From assembly GCA_023405815.1 (NCBI GenBank), contig JAEXXM010000084.1:1-64000 (forward strand): a DNA stretch of 64,000 bases, given 5' to 3'. Below, piece by piece: positions 15,478-23,555 of this stretch (within the stretch, counting starts at the first letter, position 1; every line of letters begins with the position of its first letter). The DNA is from Pseudomonadota bacterium. GTDB lineage: Bacteria; Pseudomonadota; Alphaproteobacteria; Rhizobiales; Hyphomicrobiaceae. The notes beneath the pieces are model-generated. The model searched no databases. It had not been told where the DNA came from and saw nothing but the letters and a program-made list of their open reading frames with translations. The position numbers and the translations under genes are program-made.

Positions 15478-16896
15478 TCATTTCTTCGTCTTTGCGACCT
15501 CGGCACCGGCCGGGACCTTGTCCGCCGCTACGACGCGCCACAGCGCGCCGGGCGGGTTGGCCAGCGGACCCTTGTCGTCGGTGTAGAAGCAGTCGCAGTT
15601 GACGGCGAGGACGGTGCCGTCCTCATCGTTGTTGCCGGACGTGAACTGGAGCGACGTCTGCAGCAGTTCCTGAAGCTGCCACTTCTTGCCGTCCCACCCG
15701 GTTCCGAATACGCGGCCCGAGCACCAGTCGCCGGTGAGGAACACGCCGTTCATTCCGGCGTAGTTCGCAACGCCGAGACCCATGACCGAGCAGCCCCAGC
15801 CGTCCTTCAGCTTCTCGGCGCCCGGATAGGGTTCCTGGTGCGGGTACTCGGCGACCGGCAGCACGCCGACCTGTGGGCACTTGTCGTCGGGGCCGGTCAT
15901 CGGGTGGCAGTTCGTACCCATGTTGAACTTCCAGCCGTAGTTCTGGCCGCCCTTGCTGTCGGCTGGCTGCCAGTCGATCTCCTCGAGATGGTTCTGGCCG
16001 ACGTCGGCGATGAATAGGCCGCCGTTCTTACGGTCGAAGCGGAACGAGTACGGATTGCGCAGGCCGTAGGCCCAGATCTCCGGACGCGCGCCCATGTGGA
16101 TCTTTGAGAAGCCCTCCTCGGTAATGCCGAAGAGCGCCATCATGCGATCCTGGTAGGCATGCGCGAAGGGATTGCCCTCGGGAATCTTGTAGCCGACGTT
16201 GTCGGGCGTATTGACGTCGATGCGGAGCAGCTTGCCCCACAGCACGTCCTTGCGCTGACCGGCGTCCAGAGGATCGCCTTCCCAGCCCGCGTCGCCCTTG
16301 CCGACATAGAGATAGCCGTCGGGACCGAACTCGATGCCACCGCCGTAATGGTTGTAATAGGGCTGTGGGATGATGGTGATGACCTTGGCCGACTTTTGCG
16401 CCTGATCGACCGTCACCTCGTCAGGGCTTCCGGGATCGACCGTGTAGCGCGTTATCATGTGTGCGCCGTTGAACGGCAACGACGAGTAGCTGACATAGAA
16501 GTGGCCGTTCTCCTTGAACTTTGGATCGAAGGCGACGGCCCACAGTCCTTGCTCGACGAAGCCGGTCTGCACCTCGCTGCCAAGCGGCGTGTTCTTGGTG
16601 AGGTCGAGGAACGGCTTCTCGAGCACCTTGCCGCCTTTGACGACCTTGATGCGCCCGACGCGCTCGACGACGAAGATGCGTCCCGAACCGTCGAATGCAG
16701 AGGCGACGCCCACCGGGTCGTTGAAGCCATCCGCAATCTTGACGAGGGCGATCTTGGGATCGCCGGGTAGCTTACCGCCGGGACGTGCGACCTGAGAGGG
16801 CTCGCTCGGCACGGTTTGAGCGACGACCGCAGTCGTGCTCAAACAGGCGATGACGGCCATCCCTATCGACGCGGCCTTTATCAACCGCATTCGCAT
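15478..16896 (-). CDS. PQQ-dependent sugar/aldose dehydrogenase-like protein (soluble GDH family)
   Basis: A 472-residue periplasmic six-bladed propeller enzyme. After a signal peptide (about 1-26, ending VVAQ) come the family signatures DGFNDPVGVASAFDGSG and RIFVVERVGRIKVV, then YNHYGGGIEFGPDGYLYVGKGD and GLRNPYSFRFD. Such enzymes oxidise sugar or polyol hydroxyls with PQQ and reduce a cytochrome. Cysteine pairs (NCHPMTG...KCPQ, NCDCF) suggest disulfides. I chose the ATG at 16896 because GGGAG lies eight bases upstream. It is the first gene of the leftward unit that continues into cytochrome c, the EboF-like gene and idi, and it is divergent from eboD. Its substrate may be the ebo product rather than glucose. 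Confidence 0.85.
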   Translation of the reverse strand: MRMRLIKAASIGMAVIACLSTTAVVAQTVPSEPSQVARPGGKLPGDPKIALVKIADGFNDPVGVASAFDGSGRIFVVERVGRIKVVKGGKVLEKPFLDLTKNTPLGSEVQTGFVEQGLWAVAFDPKFKENGHFYVSYSSLPFNGAHMITRYTVDPGSPDEVTVDQAQKSAKVITIIPQPYYNHYGGGIEFGPDGYLYVGKGDAGWEGDPLDAGQRKDVLWGKLLRIDVNTPDNVGYKIPEGNPFAHAYQDRMMALFGITEEGFSKIHMGARPEIWAYGLRNPYSFRFDRKNGGLFIADVGQNHLEEIDWQPADSKGGQNYGWKFNMGTNCHPMTGPDDKCPQVGVLPVAEYPHQEPYPGAEKLKDGWGCSVMGLGVANYAGMNGVFLTGDWCSGRVFGTGWDGKKWQLQELLQTSLQFTSGNNDEDGTVLAVNCDCFYTDDKGPLANPPGALWRVVAADKVPAGAEVAKTKK

Positions 16897-17336
16897 TGAA
16901 CGTTCTCCCATTTCCATTGTTCTGACGGCGCGTTGCGTTCCACGCACGCGATCGCACGTGCTCGGCGATCCAATGATCTTGGGCAGCCGATCTGCGATGT
17001 TTGGACGCTAGTGAATGTAATTTCACACCACAATGGATGGTGCAGTGCAATTTCTCAATTTGAGCGCGATTGCCGATTTAGGGAACCAAATTATTCCATT
17101 TCTTCCCATGCATTTTTGCAAACTAATCCCTTGCCAAGAATTGGTGGTTGTGCGGTTCGAAAAACATCAAGCAAAACCGTTGCTTGCATGCATTAAAGCG
17201 CGCATGATCCGGGCCTGCACGAGGTCGCAATGTCGCATCTCTGCGCGGTTCCGGAGCCGTAATTGGCCGCAAAGCCAGGTGGTTCCGGCAATTCCGGGGA
17301 AGGTCCGGCAAGAAACATATTGAGCAGGGGAAGTGC
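16897..17336. promoter_or_regulatory. Divergent promoter region of the two ebo units, locally AT-rich
   Basis: About 440 bases separate the leftward dehydrogenase unit from the rightward eboD unit. The middle part (about 17010-17200) is clearly richer in A and T than the surrounding genes and is full of short A/T runs, as expected of promoters. I see no credible gene. A clean AGGGG site lies before the GTG start of eboD. Exact promoter boxes are not assigned. Confidence 0.5.
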
Positions 17337-18545
17337 GTGGGAACGGCTGTCAGCGATGCATTGGCAAAAATCGAGGCGTGCGGTGAAGAAAGGACATTCG
17401 TTCAGCGGTTTTCGGTTCCCTTTGAATTCCCGGTATATTTCACGCGTGATGTCTTCTCCGAAGGAAACGCGGTTCTTGCGGAGGCTCTGACGGCAGGTGT
17501 CGGCAGCCAGCGGCGCCGGGCGATGTTCTTCGTCGACGAGGGTGTCGTTCGCCAGATGCCCGATCTCGCGAGGCGCATCGGCTCATACCTTGCCGCTGCG
17601 GGCATAGAACTCGTGGCGCCGGTCGAGGTCGTCGTGGGCGGAGAGCGGTCGAAGAACGAGCCCGGGCTGGTTGAGCGCATGCAGCGCCGTCTGGTGACGT
17701 GCGGCCTTGATCGCCATTCCTATGTCGTCGCGGTCGGCGGTGGGGCGATGCTCGATCTCGTCGGCTACGTCGCGGCGACGACGCATCGCGGCATCAGGCA
17801 CTTGCGCATCCCGACGACGGTTCTGGCTCAGAACGACTCCGGCGTCGGCGTGAAGAACGGCGTCAACGCGTTCGGCTACAAGAACATGCTCGGCACGTTC
17901 GTGCCGCCCGTAGCGGTCATCAACGATTCAGCGTTTATCGACGTGCTCCCCGGCCGTGACAAACGCGCCGGCATGGCCGAAGCCGTGAAGGTCGCGCTGA
18001 TACGAGATGGTGCATTCTTCAACTGGCTCGAGGAGAAGGCGGAGGCGCTCGCCCTCTTTGCGTCCGAGCCGCTCGACCGGCTGATCCGGCACTGCGCGCT
18101 CCTGCACATGCGGCAGATCGCGACGGGCGGCGATCCTTTCGAGCGCGGGAGCGGCCGGCCGCTCGATTTCGGCCACTGGTCGGCGCACAAGCTGGAGGCG
18201 TTGTCCGGCTACGAGCTTCGGCACGGGGAGGCCGTGGCCATAGGCGTCGCGCTCGACACGCGGTATTCCGTGCTGGCGGGGCTGCTCGCAGCGGGAGCGG
18301 ACGAGCGCGTCCGGGCCGTTCTCAAGCGTCTCGGGTTCTCGCTGTGGCATCCCGTGTGTGATGCGCGCAGAGGACAGGGAGAACGTCTACTTCTCGCCGG
18401 CCTGGAAGAGTTCCGCGAGCATCTCGGTGGAGAGCTGACCGTGACGCTCCTGTCGGGCATCGGCACCAGTGTCGACGTGCATGCCATGGATCACGGTCTC
18501 ATCGACGAGGCCATCGAATGGCTGCGGCCGCGGGATATCGCCTGA
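17337..18545 (+). CDS. eboD: EboD-like sugar-phosphate cyclase (3-dehydroquinate synthase homologue)
   Basis: A 402-residue homologue of 3-dehydroquinate synthase. The NAD-binding VVAVGGGAMLDLVG is near residue 130. Metal and catalytic residues are kept: E and K in MAEAVK, and two histidines in DFGHWSAHKLE, with a further His in RHGEAVAIG. The substrate loop reads VGVKNGVN and the strict Asn of NLGH is Asp here, so the substrate is probably not DAHP. This mix is typical of secondary sugar-phosphate cyclases. It starts at GTG 17337 behind a good AGGGG site and overlaps the next gene by one base (TGATG). It leads the eboDECAB operon. Confidence 0.82.
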   Translation: MGTAVSDALAKIEACGEERTFVQRFSVPFEFPVYFTRDVFSEGNAVLAEALTAGVGSQRRRAMFFVDEGVVRQMPDLARRIGSYLAAAGIELVAPVEVVVGGERSKNEPGLVERMQRRLVTCGLDRHSYVVAVGGGAMLDLVGYVAATTHRGIRHLRIPTTVLAQNDSGVGVKNGVNAFGYKNMLGTFVPPVAVINDSAFIDVLPGRDKRAGMAEAVKVALIRDGAFFNWLEEKAEALALFASEPLDRLIRHCALLHMRQIATGGDPFERGSGRPLDFGHWSAHKLEALSGYELRHGEAVAIGVALDTRYSVLAGLLAAGADERVRAVLKRLGFSLWHPVCDARRGQGERLLLAGLEEFREHLGGELTVTLLSGIGTSVDVHAMDHGLIDEAIEWLRPRDIA

Positions 18546-19744
18546 TGCGCCTGTCGCTGCCGGGCTCGCCCCACTTGACGTACTGTACGAACATTCACGC
18601 TGGCGAGCGCTGGGCCGATATCGAGGCGGCACTGCGGCGGCATCTCCTGCCGATCAAGGCGGAAGTGTCGCCGGACCGTCCGATGGGCGTCGGCTTGCGC
18701 CTCTCGGCGGAAGCGGCCGAGGAGCTTAGCGCTCAGTGCGTGCTTGCTTCGCTGCAGGCATTCCTGCGCCAATCCGATCTCTACGTCTTCACCATCAATG
18801 CCTTCCCCTACGGGTCCTTTCATGGCACCCGCGTCAAGGAGCAGGTGTACGAGCCGGACTGGCGCGATGATCGCCGCCTGCGGTTCTCCAACCGCTGCGC
18901 CGATCTGCTCGCGCAGTTGCTGCCCGAGGGCGTGGAAGGGAGCATCAGCACCGTCCCGGGAGCCTACAAGGCCAGCATCGAGGGTCCCGCCGACGTCGCG
19001 CGCATGGTCGAGCTCTTGGTCCGGCACGCCGCGCATCTCAACGCCATCGCATCGGACACGGGCAAGCCGATTTCGCTCGCGCTGGAGCCAGAGCCCTGCT
19101 GCTTTCTCGAGACGATCGACGAGGCGATCGATTTCTTCACCGAGCATCTCTTCGCGCGCCCGGCAGTGGAGAGCTTCAAACGGCTTACCGCTCTTTCGGC
19201 GCGCGAGGCGCGCGAGGCGCTGCACCGGCATCTCGGCATCTGTCTCGACGTGTGCCATGCGAGCGTCGAGTTTGAGGACCCGATCGAGTGCCTGGGTAGG
19301 TTGTCGGCCGTGGGCATTAATGTGCCGAAGATCCAGCTCAGCTCGGCACTTCGCATCCCATCCGTGGACGAGAGTGCCGCCGCTTTGCTGGCGCCGTTCG
19401 ACGACGGCGTCTACCTGCATCAGACCGTCGAGGCACACGGGGGGCGTCTTACGCGCTATTGCGATCTTCCCGACGCTTTTTCCGCGCTGCGCGGTGGCCA
19501 GGCGGGCGGGGAATGGCGCGTTCACTGCCACGTGCCGCTGTTCCAGTCGGAATTCGGCGCGCTGCACTCGACGCAAGGAGCGCTGTCCGATGTGCTCGCG
19601 GCCTGTCGCCGCCATACGCTCGCGCCGCACCTTGAGGTCGAGACCTACACCTGGGACGTGCTGCCGGCCGCCATGCGCGGCGTCGATGTGGGCAGCGATA
19701 TCGCGCGGGAGCTGAAATGGGTTCGCTCGCAACTCGGCGCGTGA
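18545..19744 (+). CDS. eboE: EboE-like TIM-barrel protein (xylose-isomerase-like)
   Basis: A 399-residue protein of the sugar-phosphate isomerase/epimerase fold. Family traits are the start LPGSPHLTYCTNIHAGE, FTINAFPYGSFHG, then metal-ligand segments LEPEPCCFLET and GICLDVCHASVEF, and a late CHVPLF. These match the EboE family, sometimes called a metabolite traffic protein. It starts at the ATG of TGATG, overlapping eboD by one base. The retained Glu, Asp and His residues suggest a metal-dependent isomerase or epimerase acting on the EboD product, although the reaction is unknown. Confidence 0.82.
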   Translation: MRLSLPGSPHLTYCTNIHAGERWADIEAALRRHLLPIKAEVSPDRPMGVGLRLSAEAAEELSAQCVLASLQAFLRQSDLYVFTINAFPYGSFHGTRVKEQVYEPDWRDDRRLRFSNRCADLLAQLLPEGVEGSISTVPGAYKASIEGPADVARMVELLVRHAAHLNAIASDTGKPISLALEPEPCCFLETIDEAIDFFTEHLFARPAVESFKRLTALSAREAREALHRHLGICLDVCHASVEFEDPIECLGRLSAVGINVPKIQLSSALRIPSVDESAAALLAPFDDGVYLHQTVEAHGGRLTRYCDLPDAFSALRGGQAGGEWRVHCHVPLFQSEFGALHSTQGALSDVLAACRRHTLAPHLEVETYTWDVLPAAMRGVDVGSDIARELKWVRSQLGA

Positions 19745-20589
19745 GCGGCTGGCGCACGGCGCTGAAGCTCGGACGCGTCTCCAATCTTCCGACGGTATGG
19801 AGCAACGTCATCGCGGGCTGCGCGCTGGCGGGTGGTGCGCCGCTGCATCTGGTGGTGACGGTCGCGCTTGCCGTATCGGCGATGTACGTCGCCGGCATGT
19901 TCCTCAACGACGCCTTCGACCGCAAGGTCGATGCGCGTGAGCGCCCGGAGCGGCCAATTCCGGCGGGCGAGATCGGCTCCGACGCGGTGGTCGTCGTCGG
20001 CGCTGCCCTGCTCGTCGCCGGTGTCGTGGCGCTGGCAGCTGCCGGCACTCGGGTCGGAATTGCCGGTGTGGCGCTTGCCGGTGCCATCCTGCTCTACGAC
20101 TGGCATCACAAGGGCAATCCGGCAGCGCCATTCGTCATGGGGCTGTGCCGTGCGCTCGTCTATGTCGTCGCGGCTACTGCCGTCGTACCCGAGCTGCCCG
20201 CCGCGGTGCTGGTTCCGGCCGCAGCGTTGCTGGCCTATGTCGCCGGCCTCACGTTCACGGCGCGGCAGGAGAGCCTCGACAGGGTCGCGAACCTGTGGCC
20301 ACTGCCTTTGCTGGCCGCGCCGCTGGTGGTTGCCCTGGCCGGCATCGACTTTTCGCTGGCGGCGAACGCCGCGCTCATTGCATTGGCCGCGTGCGCGATG
20401 CGGGTCGGCCAGCTCCTGCTGCGCAGAGCTGCCGGCGATGTCTCCCGCGCGGTTGCGCTTCTCATCGCCGGCATCTCGCTCAACGACGTCCTCTTTGCCT
20501 CCACGACGGGAGTGAACTATGCGCCCATCGCCTGTCTTGTCTGCTTCTTCCTCACCCTCGTCGTGCAGCGCTACATCCCAGCTAGCTGA
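19717..20589 (+). CDS. eboC: EboC-like UbiA-family prenyltransferase
   Basis: A 290-residue integral membrane prenyltransferase with about eight hydrophobic segments. The first aspartate motif reads NDAFDRKVDARERPERP near residue 66, and the second aspartate region is YDWHHKGNP near 128; both are needed for Mg-diphosphate binding in UbiA enzymes. It should attach a prenyl chain to an acceptor in the inner membrane. The ATG at 19717 has a GGGAG site and overlaps eboE by 28 bases; a GTG at 19741 overlapping the stop as GTGA is an alternative. Acceptor and chain length are unknown. Confidence 0.85.
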   Translation: MGSLATRRVSGWRTALKLGRVSNLPTVWSNVIAGCALAGGAPLHLVVTVALAVSAMYVAGMFLNDAFDRKVDARERPERPIPAGEIGSDAVVVVGAALLVAGVVALAAAGTRVGIAGVALAGAILLYDWHHKGNPAAPFVMGLCRALVYVVAATAVVPELPAAVLVPAAALLAYVAGLTFTARQESLDRVANLWPLPLLAAPLVVALAGIDFSLAANAALIALAACAMRVGQLLLRRAAGDVSRAVALLIAGISLNDVLFASTTGVNYAPIACLVCFFLTLVVQRYIPAS

Positions 20590-20599
20590 TGTTGCAGCC

Positions 20600-21490
20600 A
20601 TGAGCAGTGGCACCCCGAACGAGAGGGAGGAGCTTCGCCAGCGCAGCGATCTGCTGCGGGGTTGGCTCGAGCGGCGACTGCCAGACGATGCGCTCGCCTG
20701 GGTCGAAGAGCAGGTCGTGCGAATTGCGGAGGCCCCCGCGGGTCTCGCGTGGGCGCGCGCGATCGGCCTTGCGCCACGGCGCGTCGGTCGCGAGCCCTTA
20801 CAACTGGCGCCCGACGAGATGGCGGCCGCGGATGCAGTCCGCCCTGGGCTCGATGCCAGCGCATGGACGCGCGAGCAGGCTGCGCGTGTGCTGTTCGCGC
20901 TGGCGAGTGCGCGCGGAGACACGGATGGCTTTGCGGCGAGACTGGAAAGACTGGTCCGGTCGGGGGAGATCGGCGAGCAGATCGCGCTTCTCAGCGGACT
21001 GCCGCTCTATCCGCGACCGCAGGAATTCCTGGCGCTCGCGGCGGAGGGCATCCGCTCGGCGGTGCAGCCGATCTACGAGGCGGTGGCGCACCGAAATCCA
21101 TACCCCGCGGAGAACCTCACCGAAGCGATGTGGAACCAGATGGTGGTGAAGGCGCTGTTCATCGGTTCGCCGCTGGCCCCCATCCAACAACTTGACGGGC
21201 GCCGCAATGCGGACCTCGCGCGCATGCTGGTCGATTACGCGCACGAGCGCTGGGCGGCAAATCGCGACGTGAAGCCGGAACTCTGGCGCTGTGTCGGTCC
21301 GTTCGCCGAGGCGGGCGGGTTCGACGAGCTGGTGCGCGTGTTCGGCTACGGCAGTGCCGTGGAGCGGAAGGCCGCGGCGCTGGCACTCTCCGAATGCCCG
21401 AACCCCGACGCGCTCGTCGTGCTCGAATCCGCGCCCGAGGTATGGCGCGACATCCGCAATGGAAAGCTGACCTGGGAGAAGCTCGCATGA
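20600..21490 (+). CDS. eboA: EboA-like protein
   Basis: A 296-residue, mostly helical cytoplasmic protein with no recognised catalytic motif. It is assigned EboA from the repeat-like helical sequence (RRLPDDALAWVEEQ, and a YHRNPYPAENLTE-like segment near 190) and from its position before eboB. The start is ATG 20600, eleven bases after the eboC stop; the ribosome-binding site is weak. Its stop overlaps eboB by four bases. The role of EboA is not known. Alignment to described EboA proteins should be the first check, as this is the weakest of the ebo assignments. Confidence 0.7.
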   Translation: MSSGTPNEREELRQRSDLLRGWLERRLPDDALAWVEEQVVRIAEAPAGLAWARAIGLAPRRVGREPLQLAPDEMAAADAVRPGLDASAWTREQAARVLFALASARGDTDGFAARLERLVRSGEIGEQIALLSGLPLYPRPQEFLALAAEGIRSAVQPIYEAVAHRNPYPAENLTEAMWNQMVVKALFIGSPLAPIQQLDGRRNADLARMLVDYAHERWAANRDVKPELWRCVGPFAEAGGFDELVRVFGYGSAVERKAAALALSECPNPDALVVLESAPEVWRDIRNGKLTWEKLA

Positions 21491-22419
21491 ACGCCAATCA
21501 ACCGAGCTCCAATGGCGCCGAGCCCGTGACGTATATCGATCCGCACGCGCACATGATCTCGCGCACCACCGACGACTACGAGGTGATGGCGCGGGCCGGC
21601 ATCGTTGCCGTGATCGAGCCGGCGTTCTGGATCGGACAGGCGCGCACCAACGTCGGCAGCTACCGCGATTACCTCTCGCACATCCTCGGCTTCGAGCGCT
21701 TTCGCGCCAGCCAGTTCGGCATCCAGCACTACTGCTGCATCGGCCTCAACTCCAAAGAGGCCAATAACGAGGCCCTCGCCGAGGGCGTGATGGAAATCCT
21801 GCCCGAGTTCGCGGCCAAGGAGGGCGTCGTCGCCATCGGCGAGATCGGATTCGACGAGCAGACGGCGCTGGAGGAGAAATATTTCCGCCTGCAGCTCGAC
21901 CTCGCGCGCGAGCAGGACTTGCCGGTGATGATCCACACGCCGCATCGCGACAAGAAGCGCGGTGCAGCACGCTCGATGGACATCATCATAGAGCACAACC
22001 TGTCGCCATCGCGCGTCGTCATCGATCACGTTAACGAGGAGACGGTGCGCGAGGTGACCGAGCGCGGGTTCTGGGCGGCATTCTCGATTTACCCGCACTC
22101 GAAGATGACGGCCGAACGCATGTGCAACATCGTGCACGAGTACGGCGCCAAGCAGCTCATCGTCGATTCCGCGTGCGACTGGGGCATCTCCGATCCGCTG
22201 TCGGTGCCGAAGACGGCGATGCTGCTCGTGGAGCAGGGCATCGCGCCGGCGGACGTGCGCCGTGTCACTTACGGCAACGCGCTCGCGGTCTACGGCCAGA
22301 GCGGGCAAATGAGCGAATCGGACTGGGCGAAACGGGAGGTGGACCAGAGCACACGGTATGAAGGCAACACCATCCTGCGCGGCGGCCAGGCGCCCAAGGT
22401 CGAGAGGGCGGGCGGCTGA
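21487..22419 (+). CDS. eboB: EboB-like TatD-family metal-dependent hydrolase
   Basis: A 310-residue TIM-barrel hydrolase related to TatD and the amidohydrolase superfamily. The metal motif YIDPHAHM is near residue 18, with GEIGFDE near 118, IHTPHRD near 150 and IDHVNEE near 180, giving the expected His, Glu and His ligands; DSACDWGISDP supplies the late Asp. It overlaps eboA by four bases (ATGA) and ends the rightward operon. TatD proteins are often nucleases, but EboB-type members are thought to act on small molecules; here that is inferred from the cluster. Confidence 0.82.
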   Translation: MNANQPSSNGAEPVTYIDPHAHMISRTTDDYEVMARAGIVAVIEPAFWIGQARTNVGSYRDYLSHILGFERFRASQFGIQHYCCIGLNSKEANNEALAEGVMEILPEFAAKEGVVAIGEIGFDEQTALEEKYFRLQLDLAREQDLPVMIHTPHRDKKRGAARSMDIIIEHNLSPSRVVIDHVNEETVREVTERGFWAAFSIYPHSKMTAERMCNIVHEYGAKQLIVDSACDWGISDPLSVPKTAMLLVEQGIAPADVRRVTYGNALAVYGQSGQMSESDWAKREVDQSTRYEGNTILRGGQAPKVERAGG

Positions 22420-22449
22420 GCGCGGCGATCAGGCCAGCATCGGGGCGAA

Positions 22450-22525
22450 TGGTGGGCCCGCCAGGATTCGAACCTGGAACCAGACGGTTATGAGCCGCCA
22501 GCTCTAACCATTGAGCTACGGGCCC
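22450..22525 (-). tRNA. tRNA-Ile(CAU), lysidine type
   Basis: A complete 76-base cloverleaf on the minus strand with GGGCCCG acceptor, encoded CCA, a normal T-loop (GGTTCGAATCC) and anticodon CAT. The GGTTAGAGC D-stem and the GGCGGCTCATAACCG anticodon stem resemble the minor tRNA-Ile2 of E. coli rather than elongator tRNA-Met. It would therefore be modified by TilS to read AUA. Elongator Met is the alternative. Confidence 0.85.
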
Positions 22526-22675
22526 TGGCCGGCGCGACTCGAGATTGGGTCGCTCAGCGAGGCGGCGCTCCTCATAGCAGACTTGGGGCCGCCTCCAAAA
22601 CCCACCGATTTCGCCGCGAAACGTCCGCCAAGTGCGTATAGGTTGCCCCTAGCTGCAACTCGAAGGTCAACAAGA

Positions 22676-23380
22676 ATGCGCACGCTCGCTGCTCTCCGCT
22701 CCGCCGCTCTTGGGATCGCCATGCTCGGGGCGATATCCGCAGCTCACGCCGAGGACGATAAGCCGCGGCGCTCAATCACCGTCACCGCGTCGGGCACGGT
22801 CGCCGTGGAGCCCGACCAAGCGCGGCTCACGTCCGGAGTGACTGCAGAAGGGGCAAGTGCGCGAGAGGCGCTGACGGCTAACACGGCAGCGATGCAGAAG
22901 GTGGTCGGCGAATTAAAGTCGGCTGGGATCGACCCCAAGGACATCCAGACGTCCTCGTTCCGGGTCGAGCCGCGCTATACGCGGCCCGAGGAGGGGCAGG
23001 CGCCGAAGATCGACGGCTATAGCGTCACCAACGAGGTGCAGGTGCTCGTCCGCGACCTGGAAAAGGTCGGCGACGTCCTCGACCGGCTGGTCACGGCGGG
23101 CGCCAACCAGTCGTCAGGGCTGAGCTTCGAGGTGAGCAAGGCGGAGACGGCACTCGACGAGGCGCGCAAGCAGGCGGTGGCGAATGCGCGCCGGCGGGCG
23201 GAGCTTTATGCGGCTGCTGCCGGAGCCGAGGTCGGCGAGGTGCTGACGATCACCGAAGGCGATGCCGCCCCGCCGCCGCGGCCGGTGTTCGCCCGGGCGA
23301 TGAAGGCGGAGGCAGTGCCGATCGAGCGCGGTACCGAGACGCTGGAAGCCAGCGTCACCATCACCTGGGCACTGAAGTAG
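22676..23380 (+). CDS. SIMPL-domain (DUF541) periplasmic protein
   Basis: A 234-residue secreted protein. The signal peptide spans about residues 1-24 (ending AAHA). The mature part has ITVTASGTVAVEPDQA, IQTSSFRVEPRYT and the YSVTNEVQVLVRDL strand, all typical of the SIMPL/BP26 family, whose members are periplasmic or outer-membrane associated and of uncertain role in stress tolerance. I chose the ATG at 22676; an earlier frame start would read through the tRNA gene. It has no obvious operon partner. Confidence 0.87.
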   Translation: MRTLAALRSAALGIAMLGAISAAHAEDDKPRRSITVTASGTVAVEPDQARLTSGVTAEGASAREALTANTAAMQKVVGELKSAGIDPKDIQTSSFRVEPRYTRPEEGQAPKIDGYSVTNEVQVLVRDLEKVGDVLDRLVTAGANQSSGLSFEVSKAETALDEARKQAVANARRRAELYAAAAGAEVGEVLTITEGDAAPPPRPVFARAMKAEAVPIERGTETLEASVTITWALK

Positions 23381-23409
23381 CTGCGATTGCGCCCCGCAGG
23401 CAAAAAAGG

Positions 23410-23545
23410 TGTCATCCTCGGGCTTGGCCCGAGGATTCACGTATCAACAAGTACGACGGCTGATCATGCGCGGCACTGGCTGCAGCAGCGAATCTTGTCG
23501 AAGCAAGTGGAGAGTTGGGTCCTCGGCACAAGGCCGAGGATGACA
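23410..23545. repeat. Composite intergenic repeat with 12-base terminal inverted repeats
   Basis: TGTCATCCTCGG (23410-23421) and its exact complement (23534-23545) end a 136-base element. Each end is itself part of a hairpin: 23414-23423 with 23427-23436, and 23520-23527 with 23533-23540. It lies between the convergent SIMPL and nitrilase genes. The form matches interspersed extragenic palindromic repeats, but only one copy is in the window. It may also terminate both transcripts. Confidence 0.6.
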
Positions 23546-23555
23546 GTGGGGCGCA

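Noticed and set aside
18491..20922. 413- and 425-codon minus-strand ORFs over eboE, eboC and eboA
   Set aside because: Composition is biased and no motif is seen; the plus-strand genes carry clear family motifs and overlapping start-stop junctions.
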